Source of the DNA: Amanita rubescens
Taxonomy: Eukaryota; Basidiomycota; Agaricomycetes; Agaricales; Amanitaceae
Length of the DNA stretch: 64,000 nucleotides
Assembly: GCA_015039365.1 (NCBI GenBank)
Contig: WION01000041.1
Location: forward strand, 124,001-188,000
Direction: 5' to 3'
Below the pieces are notes generated by a model, which was not told where the DNA came from, searched no databases, and worked only from the letters and a program-made list of their open reading frames with translations. The position numbers and the translations under genes are program-made. Below, piece after piece: positions 1 to 10,238 of this stretch; positions within the stretch are counted from its first letter, which is position 1, and every line of letters begins with the position of its first letter.

Positions 1-402
1 TGGGCACTTGTTGCACCTTTATTTTAAAATGCGAAACAGCATGTTCGTAAAAAACACCGACTGCATTTTCATGCTATACTTGTTATGTTTCTTTTCTCTC
101 TTGAGGCGTCATGAATGGTCAGGGTATTGCATCATCGCTGTCAAGATGTATAACAGTATGTTCATAAAATATACCGGCTGCATTTTCATGCCATACCTGA
201 TGCGTTTCTCTTCTCTCACAAACCACCGGAGTTACTATATCCAATTCTGTGAATTTTGTATAATTGAGCATATATAATACGAGTCTATCCTCGTTGCGTA
301 TTTTCCCTTCAATCATTCGCACAGGCTACAGCAGCTTCGCTCCCTTCGTATCATTTCATTCTTTCCGCCATCTCTATCAACTTTAATTGTTGATCTACAA
401 AG

Positions 403-2836
403 ATGCGATCCTCGTCTTCGAAAGCTAGGTATTCTATATGTCAAGCTTCTACTATCTAGTGCGCTGAATATGCTTTCAGCAAGCCTGGGAAGAAATCCGT
501 TCAGTTGGCTGATATTGTCGAAAACTCTGATTCAGAAGATTTACCATCTACTTCTAAATCTAAGTTTCGGTATAGCCTTTTTTTCTTCTTGCGCTGTGCG
601 TTGATTCATTATCAATATTATAGACCAAAGCCTAAACCTACACTGAAACGCAAGATAAAAGAAGAGGATGTTGAAGTGGAAGTTAGACAGGATTCGTCGT
701 AAGCAGCGTATAAGTTCCTCTTTTCAATTTTTGATAATATTATCTTTCTAGGAATGAGGAACTCAGTCATGCTCAGAAAAAACAGCGTGCGCTTAGTCCT
801 TGGCCGGTTTCACCTAAGCCTAGTAAACGCGACAAGCATCTTGTAAATGACGATAGTGCGAAACAAGCAGCTGATAGTAAACGAGTGTGAGTTTTACTTT
901 TCTTATCTTTGCTTCGTGTTTGCGTAATCCTCAATACATTGTTTTAGTTCGAAACCCTCTGAGAAGATTGTGTATATGGCAAACGCTGAAGAACCAGATG
1001 ACGAATCGTAAGCATAATATCAAACTCTATCATTTTAAGTAATAATTTCCCATATATTAGGCTCTCTGACGATGCAAAAGCTTCAAGCAGGAAAGATAAG
1101 AAGGCGGTTATTCGGCGACGCATTTCAAAGAAGAAGTATATTGAAATCGTAGATAATTCAAATGACTCCGATTCCGACAACGTCGCTACTTCAAAGAGGG
1201 TTGAAACGCATGATCAGCAAGTTGACGATGAGCCCCCAACGCCAAAGGTACTATTCAAAGGGAAGAAGGTTGAGGTATTATCGGAAGAGCAAATCGACGA
1301 AGAGCCCAAAACGCCATCCAAAGGCAAGGTAAATATTCTATCTTACTTGTAGAAAACTAGAAGCGTACTAATTGTTGGATATAGAAATACAGGGATTCTC
1401 ATGTTTTTGATGAAGAGCCGAAAGGATTGAAAACACCTGCCGATGGCGGCAAAGTAGGTTATCGCGTCCCGTTCCTTATACAGAAGCATTCTGAGGATCC
1501 AATGCAGCTCAAGAAAGCTCCTTTTTCGGATAAACCCTCTCGTAGCGCGTACGTTCTCCAGTTGGCTTAACTCTCTATTAGCGCATATAGTAATGGTATT
1601 TATATTTTAGAAAACTTTATCCTCAGGAGATGGATGTTCCTGCTGATTCTGATTATGATAATCAAGCAGAAGTTGAACCTGTCATAACGGACTTGATGCC
1701 ATTGGAGAAGCAAGATCCGAAATTACGAGCTGATTATATTAACTTACCAGAACTACCGTACGTGCTGTTTCTAAATTTTAACTTATGATACTTAATTGGA
1801 TTCGTTTATACAGGTATAAAGAAATGCAATCTTTCTTCAAAGGTCCTCATGCTACAGAGGAATATTCCCTTGTCTGGGGAGCATTGGAGACAGAGCTTGA
1901 TCAATACGTACTAAGGCGTGTTTCGACTTATGGTTTCGATTGTTTTGCTACTTTGTTAACTATTCTGGTTACAGGCGATTAAGGTCGGCTGTTCGTTTCG
2001 CCGAAAGTTTACCCTTTGTCAATCCATCTCGTGCCCCTTTATCTACGGTTCAACGAGAGGCCGACCGCGTCGTATTGGCAAATGCTGGTTTCAAAAAGCA
2101 ATCTGCTGTTTTTCTTACCACAGGTGTCGTGAGCTACTGCCAACTTATCACCCCGGGAAACAGTTTAACCAGTGGGAATTATAAAATTAAACAGATTTTA
2201 TTATGTCCCTTTGGTGTAGAATATGAGAGAGCTGGTGCCTTTATTGGCGGTGCGTTAGATATAGATAATTACGTAGGTCAGCTTTCGGATGGAAACTTGG
2301 TATTCGTGACACGTGGAGAAAACTTTGTTGGAGGTACTGGGTTTACGGGAGTAACGTGTAAGTTTGTTTACTACCGGGTATCTCTGATTAATGTTTTTTA
2401 TTATCAATAGCTCCTGGTTCTACACCACCCAAGAACAACCGCGGTCGCAAAGTCATTAACTTTAAGAAGCCGCCGCCTTTATCATTCCCTTCGACTTTGA
2501 ACTTCACAGATGAGGGTAAGAATCTAGTTAATTTTACTAGTTACTTACTTATAACGCTACGCAGTTCCGATTTATGACGTTCGAGGGAATAGCGAATTTG
2601 CATTCACAGCTGACGATCTGGCCAACCTCGGTCGCCTTCCTTTATACGAACAAGGAAGGTCGGATTTGCCGCCGGAGACGCTGGCTACAGTTGGTTATAC
2701 CGTCGGTTGCTATCTCTATCGTGCTGGAAATTCAGCTTGGCATGGATATACGGTGATTAGTCTTAACGTTTTGTTCGTTCTTGCACTGGGAAACTTGAAT
2801 CGCGGAAAACTGGAATTTCTCAGTGAACAAATGTAA
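403..2836 (+). CDS. Uncharacterised protein with Lys/Glu-rich N terminus, about 12 exons
   Basis: I do not recognise a function. From the ATG at 403 about twelve exons join in frame to a TAA at 2834-2836. Introns are 45-60 nt with GT...AG borders (for example 428-479, 2359-2410 and 2519-2565). The exception is the intron near 1917-1975, which only keeps frame with a GC donor. The first 250 or so residues are rich in Lys, Asp, Glu and Ser and look disordered and possibly nuclear. The C-terminal half (exons from about 1815) is a compact conserved-looking domain. It has a beta-rich stretch near 2110-2360 and a final block that begins PIYDVRG, continues FTADDLANLGRLPLYEQG and ends in a hydrophobic segment. 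Agaricomycetes carry many unnamed proteins of this style, but that is recollection, not a search. The gene borders repeat-rich DNA. Being real is likely; exact exon borders are less sure. Confidence 0.7.
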
Positions 2837-3129
2837 CGAAGATTGCTCAATGATTTGTAGTGCTTATTTCCGATGATCCCCTTTGAATACGGTGTACTAG
2901 TATTGTCAATAGGAATTGTTACTTTTGATAGGTAAATTAGCTTGAAACTTATGGAACCCGGACTATACGCTATTTACTGGATTGGAAATGTTGGTGTAAA
3001 GTTAGTTAAATCATTCACATGCCCCCGTATCTGGTTGCGTAAGATGGAAGTACTCCTGTAGAAACGACTTGTTACGCTATGCATAAGAATATGGTTAATT
3101 CAGCAGAAACTTTTAATAGCCTAGATTCG
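2837..3129. other. Intergenic, no feature seen
   Basis: Downstream flank of the first gene. Mixed composition with no convincing coding stretch. It grades into the repeat field that begins near 3130. Confidence 0.5.
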
Positions 3130-4000
3130 AGAGGTTGGACAAAGGGTGCAGGAGTCGCGCGATAACGCAGCGAATGCAAGGACGGGATCGTTAGTTAGCA
3201 ACAAACAAACAAAAAGGTACGGACGACAATTTTGAAGCAGTGGGAGTTGCTGCGGGGGTGCTGGAGTTGCGCGGTGGCATGCGATTGCAGAGCAAGGTTG
3301 CGGCGGTGGAGGTTTTTGGGTCAGTGCGGGGGTTGGTTAAGATAGCTGATCCGGAAGTCGCGTTGCAATATGGGTATGACAATCGGTTAAAATGGCAGCG
3401 GAGATCGCAGGGCAGACTTGAAAGTTGCATGCGTGGGGCAGTTGCGTGGGTAATGCGACCGATGCAAGAGTACGGTCATTAAGAAAAATAAAAATAAAAC
3501 AGTACGAGCGACGTACTTTTCAACAATGAGGTGGCGGGCGTGCTGCAAGGGCGCAGGTTTTGGGAGGCAGCGGGCGTGCCCGTATGAAGTTGGGAGATTC
3601 GGGGCTTGCTTGGGAGATGCTGATCTTGGGAGACGTGCAGTGAGAAGGCGAATGCAAAAGCACCGTTATTATCTAGAAAGAAAGAAAAAGAAAGGGATGA
3701 ACGATGTAAGTTTCGACAATGAGGCGCCAGGCGTTGTTGCGCAAATGCAGAAGTCGCGTGGCAGCGAGGGTACTTGCGGAAGCAGGAGTAGAGGTTTGGG
3801 CTGCTGTGCCGGCGGGAGTCGTGCAGTGACGCGCAAATGCAACAGTTGAGTCATTATTACTATAATAAAGCAAGGACGACGTACGTTCTTCAACAGCGAC
3901 GTGCGCATGCGGTGAGAGGCTGGCGCGAATGCGGGAGTTGTCTGGGCGAGCAAGAGATCGGATGTGCGCTGCCTTTCTGAAAAGCGGGCGCTAGTAGGTC
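3130..4000. repeat. Degenerate tandem repeats with A-rich tails
   Basis: At least four diverged copies of a G-rich unit follow each other. Each starts near a GACGA(C/T)GTA...TTCAACAATGAGG-like block (about 3211, 3505, 3700, 3880). Each runs through GGCGGGCGTTG-like G-rich sequence and ends with a GCGAATGCAA block followed by an AT- and A-rich tail (about 3170-3215, 3465-3500, 3655-3695, 3840-3872). Copy spacing is roughly 290, 190 and 180 bp. The short open frames here are by-products of the G-rich composition. No transposase or reverse-transcriptase motif is visible. Confidence 0.55.
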
Positions 4001-4590
4001 CTCCTCGTTGCTCGACTGCAGTACGCGCCTAGTAAATTGCCTCCCGCGTTGCATCGTTCTCGGATTGCTATTGAAATCTAGTACGACGCTTGCAATTTCT
4101 TCAAGCGCCTTCTTCGCGCAATGTTTGCTCATCCTATTTCATTTGAAAGGATTTAGCTAAGGGCGTCAGACGAATGCTAGTAGCAATGGAGAAGATACGT
4201 GGAAAACGGCGTTACTGAAATCAGAAAGTAGCACGTGGCTTGGTAGGATTTGACCGGCCCTAAACTCAGACAGCAAAAAAAATCCTGCTCGCTCTTTTTT
4301 CTTTTTTCCTCAGAAACTAAGTCCGTATTCCATTTACAAAATAAAAAGGTCTATCTATAACTATTGAAAAAGCAAGATCCAAGCTCCGGAGCGGGAAGGA
4401 ATGGGGTAAATGTAAAAAGAAATCTATATAACGGTCGTAATTCCACCGTCCGCGTCTTCCTTGTAACGCAATGCTTTATAGGAAGGAATTTAAGATTCAA
4501 TTCTAGATAGAATAGATTGTAAAAAAGCTTACCTGCAATTGGATCCAGCTTGAAAGCGTCGTGATCTTATAAAAAGGAGGTTAATAAAAC
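4001..4590. other. Non-coding spacer, no gene seen
   Basis: Mixed sequence with a pyrimidine-rich stretch near 4275-4310. No ORF has conserved-looking content. It separates two repeat families. Confidence 0.4.
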
Positions 4591-4594
4591 GACA

Positions 4595-4727
4595 ACCGGC
4601 GATGTTCGCATCGCGCACGAGGGTTGCGTAAATGTATATAGGCAACCGGCGATGTTTGCATCGCGCGCAAGGGTTCCCATCGACGTATAGAAACACGACC
4701 GGCGATGTTCGCATCGCGCGCTAGGGT
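4595..4727. repeat. Three-copy 31-bp direct repeat
   Basis: The core ACCGGCGATGTTCGCATCGC, followed by a GC(A/G)C(A/G)AGGGT-type end, occurs at 4595-4625, 4645-4675 and 4698-4727. The cores are nearly identical while the roughly 20-bp spacers between them differ. The core contains GCGATG and CATCGC as a short inverted pair. The period is about 50-53 bp. Function is unknown. Confidence 0.75.
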
Positions 4728-5056
4728 CCGGGACGAAGGCCAATTGCTACCCCAATGGCCAGTTGAGGAAGCAAAGTATAGCCACGATGAACAGCGCTCT
4801 GAGTGGCCGGACGAGTGGCCAGACGAGGAGCTTATCGCATGATGAGAGCAGCAAGAAAGAACAACGCTCGTCAAAATTTAACATCGCAAATAATGCCAAA
4901 CTGATGACTAATCCACACATTGCGCGCCTAAGGACGATATCAATGTAACCCACCCGTCTAGAAAATAAAGCCTCTAGTGAGTCTCTTTTTGCCTCACATA
5001 GCCCACGCTAATCCAATAACAGCGGCTGCTGCTAATGCGTGCAAATTTTACGTATC
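4728..5056. other. Spacer between repeat families
   Basis: It contains short GGCCAGTTGAGG / GAGTGGCCGGACGAGTGGCCAG-like direct repetitions near 4757-4830. Otherwise I see nothing coding. Confidence 0.35.
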
Positions 5057-5562
5057 AACGGGCTTGAACAACAACTTTCCAACTCATGACGAATGCGAAT
5101 GATGAGAAGTTGTCGATTGTCCAACGATGAATCGTATACTGATGAGCCTGCTGCCCTGACATTTACTCCGAGACGTTCGCTGACGCTGCTTACAACCGCA
5201 CGGAGCACCTCGGCCCTCAACACTCGCCAGAGCACCCAGGACCCGTCTATACCCATCCGTATCTGATTCCTTCGTGCAAAACCCGTTTAAGACCATCTAT
5301 AACACATCTACATCCCGACGTGCCTATCGCGCCCACCGATGCCTCTCGCAACTTCGCGGAACCCCTCTACGCCCACAGTAGCCCCTCTTTGCCCAATCAC
5401 TGGCTCTTACAAGCCAATCACGACCACTGGTACCTCCTACAACGAAGCGGAATCCCTCAACGCCTGCCTGAGACCCCTCTACAGCCTTCTGCGCCCAATC
5501 CCGCCCTCTAACGGCTTTCGCAACGCCTATGCCTCGCTGCAACCCGCCATTTCCCTCCGCAC
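5057..5562 (+). repeat. Direct repeat copy A (0.5 kb)
   Basis: This copy matches 5943-6452 over nearly its full length. Shared blocks include the start CAACGGGCTTGAACAACAAC, the stretch GATGAATCGTATACTGATGA and the end CCGCCATTTCCCTCCGCAC. Substitutions and small indels show the copies are not fresh. The right half consists of pyrimidine-rich units related to the minisatellite that fills the interval between the copies. Confidence 0.8.
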
Positions 5563-6452
5563 GCAATCCCGCTCACAAGCGACTCTCACAACAGCGCAGA
5601 GTACCCATACTCGCTCTAAACCCTTTTGCACCCAATATCGCCCACTAGCGCACGGAGCACTTACGCCTGCCTGTGACCAACCAACGCCATTCCCTGCCCA
5701 ATCCTGTTTTTCAGCGTCTCTTATAACCACGCAGAGTGCCTGTGCCGTTTTTAACCCCTGCGCATCCCTCCGCACGCAATCCCTCCCATTCCAGCGCCTC
5801 TCGCAATACACGGAGTGCCCTTACGCCCCTCTAGACCCTGCCGCACCCACTGGCGCCTCTTACAACCATACGGAACGCCCCCGCACTTGTCTATAACCCC
5901 TGAACATCCTTCTGCACCAAATCCGGCCCTCCAGCGCCTCTTCAACGGGTTTGAACAACAACTTTCCAACTCATGAGGAATGTGAACGGTGAGAAGTTGT
6001 TGAATGTCCAACGATGAATCGTATACTGATGAGCCCGCTGCCCAGACATTTACTCCGAGACCAATCCGGGTCGCTGACGCCGCTTACAACCGCACGGAGC
6101 ACCTCAACACTCGCCAGCGCACCCATGACCCGTCTATACCCATCCGTATCCAATTCCTTCATGCAAAACCTATTTAAGACCATCTATAACGCATCTACAC
6201 CCCGACGTGCCTAATCGCGCCCACTGATACCTCTCACAACTTCGCTGAACCCCTCTACGCCCACAGTAGCCCCTCTTTGCCCAATCACTGGCTTTTACAA
6301 GCCAATCCCGACCACCGGTACCTCTTACAACGAAGCGGAATCCCTCAACGCCTGCCTGAGACCCCTCTACAGCCTTCTGCGCCCAATCCCGCCCTCCAAC
6401 GCCTTTCACAACGCCTATGCCTCCCTGCAACCCCGCCATTTCCCTCCGCACT
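5320..6452 (+). repeat. Degenerate C-rich minisatellite, unit about 70-80 bp
   Basis: Units of the type CGCCTCTTACAACnnnnCGGA followed by GTGCCCCTACGCCCCTCTA and then a CGCCCAATCCCGCCCTCCA-like end recur many times, with much drift (for example 5440-5515, 5700-5790, 5800-5890, 6320-6400). A related piece lies at 7500-7615. Long open frames on both strands are a by-product of the composition, and none has a recognisable domain. Confidence 0.6.
5943..6452 (+). repeat. Direct repeat copy B (0.5 kb)
   Basis: Second copy of 5057-5562, starting 886 bp downstream. Its right end directly abuts the sequence leading into the nup107-like fragment. The repeat may therefore mark a rearrangement border. 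Confidence 0.8.
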
Positions 6453-6559
6453 TTGTCCGGTCCTCGGGCCTTTCGCTTTTCCCAACTCCGTATTATGCTT
6501 GGCCGAACGAGTACTTTACTTGACGTATTCGCTGGCGGACTCAACGACGGGGTGTACGG

Positions 6560-7365
6560 TCCTGGAATGGAAGAAGACGTTCCGCTTTGTTGCATTTGAG
6601 TTTGTACTTTGGGTTGCTTGATGTTTCGGTGCCGGTTGGAGCTGTGCAGACCGCGTTGGAGGCGTATTTGAGGGTGCTAGAGGTATGTGGTTTTTTGTTG
6701 AGTATACGATAGTTATTGATGATGGTGGTGCAGGATGCAGGTGAACGGCATCTAACGCCGTCGAGCGGTATGCTCTGTTCCTTGTCTCTCTTAGATTGGA
6801 AGTGGGTATGGGTGAGTTGCATTTGTTTCTTTTAAAGATAATATATTGACATGCTCGTTGAAGATATGAGAATTGATGGAGTGGATGGAGGAGACTCGAT
6901 TGAAGAAGGTAAACGAGCGTTGCTGCGAGCGCGCGAACGCGGATTGGATGTAAATCGTGTTGCGGTTGTTGCTGCGGAACAGTCTCTGGATAAGGCTTTT
7001 GAGGTTCGTTACTTTTCCTGTCCCACCTTCAAAGTCTTATTCCTGCCAGCTTCCACCAACATCAACCAAAGGCCTGCTCCCATCTCCAGGCTTGCGTCGT
7101 TCTACGCTTCCCCCCCAGTAAGAGTGTCTGTACCTTGATTGTAATGTTGCATTTCTAACTTGCGACAGCCTCTGGTCGCCTCAAGCTCGCACAAAGTGTG
7201 TTAGACATGCTCCCCACCAAGCTCGCCAGTATATCCAAACCTGAAGAGCAAGCTACGGAGTACCTCCACTACTGGCAGTTTTTCCTCGTATAGGAGTCGT
7301 TGGAGAGGGTCATGGCAGTGCAGGTGCTTGAGATTGATATGGATATGTCGAGAATCGGTACGTTT
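6560..7365 (+). pseudogene. Broken fragment of nuclear pore protein Nup107/Nup84
   Basis: Separate pieces in different frames read like the middle of fungal Nup107/Nup84, a member of the Y-complex of the nuclear pore. The pieces are LYFGLLDVSVPVGAVQTALE (about 6602-6661), DAGE (from 6733), NAVERYALFLVSL (about 6758-6796), ARERGLDVNRVAVVAAEQSL (about 6930-6989) and LDMLPTKLASISKPEEQATE followed by YLHYWQFF (about 7204-7287). Lesions are visible. The frame changes between DAGE and NAVER, where expected intervening residues are missing. There is an in-frame TAG near 7291 inside a conserved segment, where Trp would be expected. Both gene ends are absent. Some intron borders survive (GTATGT near 6692, GTGAGT near 6811). 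It is a truncated relic of a full-length gene that presumably lies elsewhere. The family call comes from recognising the sequence, not a search. Confidence 0.72.
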
Positions 7366-7499
7366 CTCTTCGGCTTTAGTTTTTCAACAAGATTGACTGA
7401 CAATTGCCTTAGGCTCGATCAATCACCTCCGCTTACTCGGAGCTACCCCCATCAACCCAGCGTACTCGACATGCTCTGCAACCAGAGATTCGCCTACAA

Positions 7500-7615
7500 C
7501 TGTCCTGAACCCTCTGCACGTAATCCCGCCCTCCGGCGTCTCTTACGACTACTTGGAGTGCCCCTACGGCCCTCTATGCCCTTACGCGCCTCTGTGCGCC
7601 TTTCGCCTAATATTA
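7500..7615 (+). repeat. Isolated piece of the C-rich minisatellite
   Basis: It carries CGTAATCCCGCCCTCCGGCG followed by TCTTACGACTACTTGGAGTGCC and CCCTACGGCCCTCTATGCCC. This is the same unit as at 5320-6452, now on the far side of the nup107-like fragment. Confidence 0.55.
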
Positions 7616-8236
7616 CAAGACAAGTACCATCTTCCACATCCTTGATAATGACAGCTGCAACTATCAAAGCTCCGACAGTAGACAATTGTTGTAGAAAATT
7701 GTATAAGCTAAAAACTATACACTTAGCAGTTTATCTTCGTCCAGCCGCGTTACTATATAATGAAGTATTTATTCTATTTGTTAAGAACAAATAAGCATCG
7801 CCGTCAAAAAGATTATACGCAGATTGATCTTTTACTCGATAATAGCGTTCGCTACAAGTTTGCCCAATCCTCAGGTACGTACTGCAAATTCTTTTGTATA
7901 TACCTCTTACCGTATCTTTCAAAACTAGTTAACTTTAACGGCGCCCAGTTCCGTCGATCAGTGCAGCCTATAACGCTTACGGTGCATCGTACGTAAATCT
8001 GCGTGGAACCCAGGCGTGTTTTTGCTATGCTTGTGTCACAAAACACAACTGAACTTCATCCAGTTGCAATCTCATAATACGAACAAGTGACACTACGCAA
8101 TTTCGTTTCAACACTTAATAACTCAAAGCAGGTACAGCCTAGTAGTACCCGCAGCTCAGTTAGCTCAGTGACGCTTCTCAGCTTTAACCACTCCCGGTTT
8201 ATCATTGAGAACAAGCACGTATACTCTTCAATCTCG
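7616..8236. other. Spacer and likely 5' flank of the next gene
   Basis: AT-richer sequence with no recognisable coding content. The last 150 bp before 8237 would serve as the promoter and 5' UTR of the oxygenase-like gene. No clear TATA box was found. Confidence 0.4.
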
Positions 8237-9925
8237 ATGTGTCCTAAAACCAAAAAATCAGCTGGCAAAAAAGGAAAGAATACGCATTTGGTATGTATTT
8301 CTCCAAGGTATGCGTATGGGCATTCAAATGGCATTGTCGTAGTTGGACGTAACGGAGGATGAAAACACCTCTAATAATGTATCTCGTCCGTCAAAAAAGA
8401 AGAAGAAGAATTCTCTTCCTGTAAGTATTTCCAATGATAGCATATACGTATACTAGTACTTATAAAATATTATTTAATGTAGGCATATACGGATGAGCAG
8501 AAAGTTCCCAAACCTAATGTGGAAGGGGATTACACCTCTCCCCTGATAACAGGGATAAAAGCAGGATCGCTTCGAAGCTTAGAATCCCGATTTAATCACA
8601 CCCTGAAGACCGCTGGATTTCGTATTAAGCAGTTTCTTGACAATGCCGACAAAATCTATCTTCCCTTTACGTTAGAAGAGCTTAGAAATGCGAAGAACGA
8701 TTCAACAATCAAGAAAGAATTACAAAAACGCTGCGATCACCTACGTCAATCAAATATTCCATCGCGTCCTTTCTCAGCCCAATACCTGGATTCGAATGGA
8801 GAGCCTATTTTTTATTACCTGGGGGAACGAATAGAAGGAAAACGCCCCAAGGAGATCCACTTAAAGGAGCATGAAAATGGGGACAATAATTTTCACCGCC
8901 AGTTCAAAAAACGCACTATGGTAGACTTATTAAAGGCTCAGAACAGGGGGAAAAAAATAGTGCATGATGGCATTGCTGTACGTCTTTCCCTTTCTTTTCT
9001 CTTTTCACTTGAATTTTATATAAAATCATCGATCTACAGGACAATATGCTAGAATCTTACCATCAGCACACTCAGTATCTATTCTCTCAAGTACAACCAA
9101 TAGTTGATGGCCCAGAGCAACGTCACGAATGGACTCCTGGAACAGACAATCCAAGGATCCATCGATACAAGATGGCTGGCACAGAAGAAGGTGTTGAGGA
9201 GAGAAAGGGCGTCCTGCATCTTGTTCATGCCTGGACTCAGAGAGCCCAAACTGAAAAGGTATTTTTTCTATTTTTACTTCTTTTTTTTAATAAACAGATC
9301 TCTGATCTTATTATATTAGGGTCTCTTTCCTTGTTCTGCCTTTAACAAGACTGGGATAGCTACAGATACGATCCGAAACTACTATAAGGCTACCAACCCC
9401 ATCGCAAAGATTCTAGAGGCTTGGTTTAAGGAACTTTTTCCTCAGATGTATGAGGAATTTGCAAAAGCCTTCCGGGCTGGAGTATGGATGACTGAAGATG
9501 AAGGACCTTGGCTTGGAAGAGCTTTAATATACAAGCTACAGGGCAAACTTCATATTGATAAGAGGGACAAAGGCCCCACAGTGACCTTCCCATGTGGAAA
9601 TTATACAGGAGGAGAAATGATAGTTCCCCAACTTCGGGGTAAATTCAGGTGAGTAATCTATTCAGACTTTCTTCAAGTATGATTTTTAACTGTATGGTTT
9701 CAAAGCTACTTAAAGGGTCATATCTGCTTTTTTCAATCAGCAGATGTCTATCATTTAGTTTCAACTTTCTTTTCTCCTGACATGGATGCAGAAAATGATA
9801 CCTGTACTCCAGGTAGAATTGGATCAGTTTTCTTTTCTCCTGAGCACAGTTTAAATGTTCTGAAGGAAAAAGAAGAAGGATACGCTCTGAAAGGATTTGA
9901 AAGGCAGCCTGAGCCTCTTACCTAG
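8237..9925 (+). CDS. 2-oxoglutarate/Fe(II) oxygenase-fold protein, possibly TET/JBP-like
   Basis: Six exons join in frame from the ATG at 8237 to the TAG at 9923-9925. The introns are about 8291-8341, 8420-8482, 8978-9039, 9259-9319 and 9649-9706. The N terminus is Lys-rich and probably disordered. The C-terminal part has the order expected of a double-stranded beta-helix dioxygenase. His-x-Asp (HID, 9551-9559) lies in GKLHIDKRDKGP, followed by a GNYTGGEMIVPQL turn. The segment GHICFFQSADVYH then places the distal His at 9752-9754, and PGRIGSVFF supplies an Arg at 9825-9827 for 2-oxoglutarate. Fungal TET/JBP-like proteins, which oxidise 5-methylcytosine, share this layout and are expanded in basidiomycetes. 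Assignment to that branch rather than another 2OG family is inference. It lies about 1.3 kb from the Helitron ORF. All motif residues are present, so it could be active. Confidence 0.6.
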
Positions 9926-10066
9926 GCAAGGTATATAATTGGGTTCAACCCCAATGGAAAGTAGAATCCAATAGCCTCAACTGCTATTCATCTGTAATGT
10001 ACTACTGTAATTTTACATTTTGCTCAGACAATTCTATCCCGCATTTGATATAATTGGGATCATTTG

Positions 10067-10086
10067 ATTTCTACAATTGTAGAAAT
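10067..10086. repeat. 20-bp perfect palindrome
   Basis: ATTTCTACAATTGTAGAAAT is its own reverse complement. It lies 140 bp after the oxygenase-like stop codon and could form part of a 3' processing hairpin or mark a mobile-element end. Neither role is shown. Confidence 0.85.
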
Positions 10087-10218
10087 TATCCTTTCTTATT
10101 AATAAGTAGGACATGGATATAGAAATCTATTGTTTGCAAAATCGAACATCCTTGACCAAGTTCTTGATGAATTCAAGTCGGCTCATTGTTTGATGAGCAG
10201 AACGTCGAAATTAGACGT

Positions 10219-10238
10219 ACCTTCCTAGTAAGGAAGGT
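10219..10238. repeat. Stem-loop, 8-bp stem and 4-nt loop
   Basis: ACCTTCCT, loop AGTA, then AGGAAGGT. A second small hairpin (CAGTC, loop GCGT, GACTG) follows at about 10243-10256. Two hairpins in a row upstream of a Helitron are worth noting, but no CTRR terminus follows them. Confidence 0.75.

Noticed and set aside
3240..3953. Overlapping open frames on both strands in the G-rich region
   Set aside because: Codon-like openness comes from G/C-rich tandem repeats; no start context, domain or splice logic.
5320..6621. Long ORFs in the C-rich region (for example 5339-5896)
   Set aside because: They follow the minisatellite period and show only low-complexity Pro/Ser/Ala/Tyr sequence.
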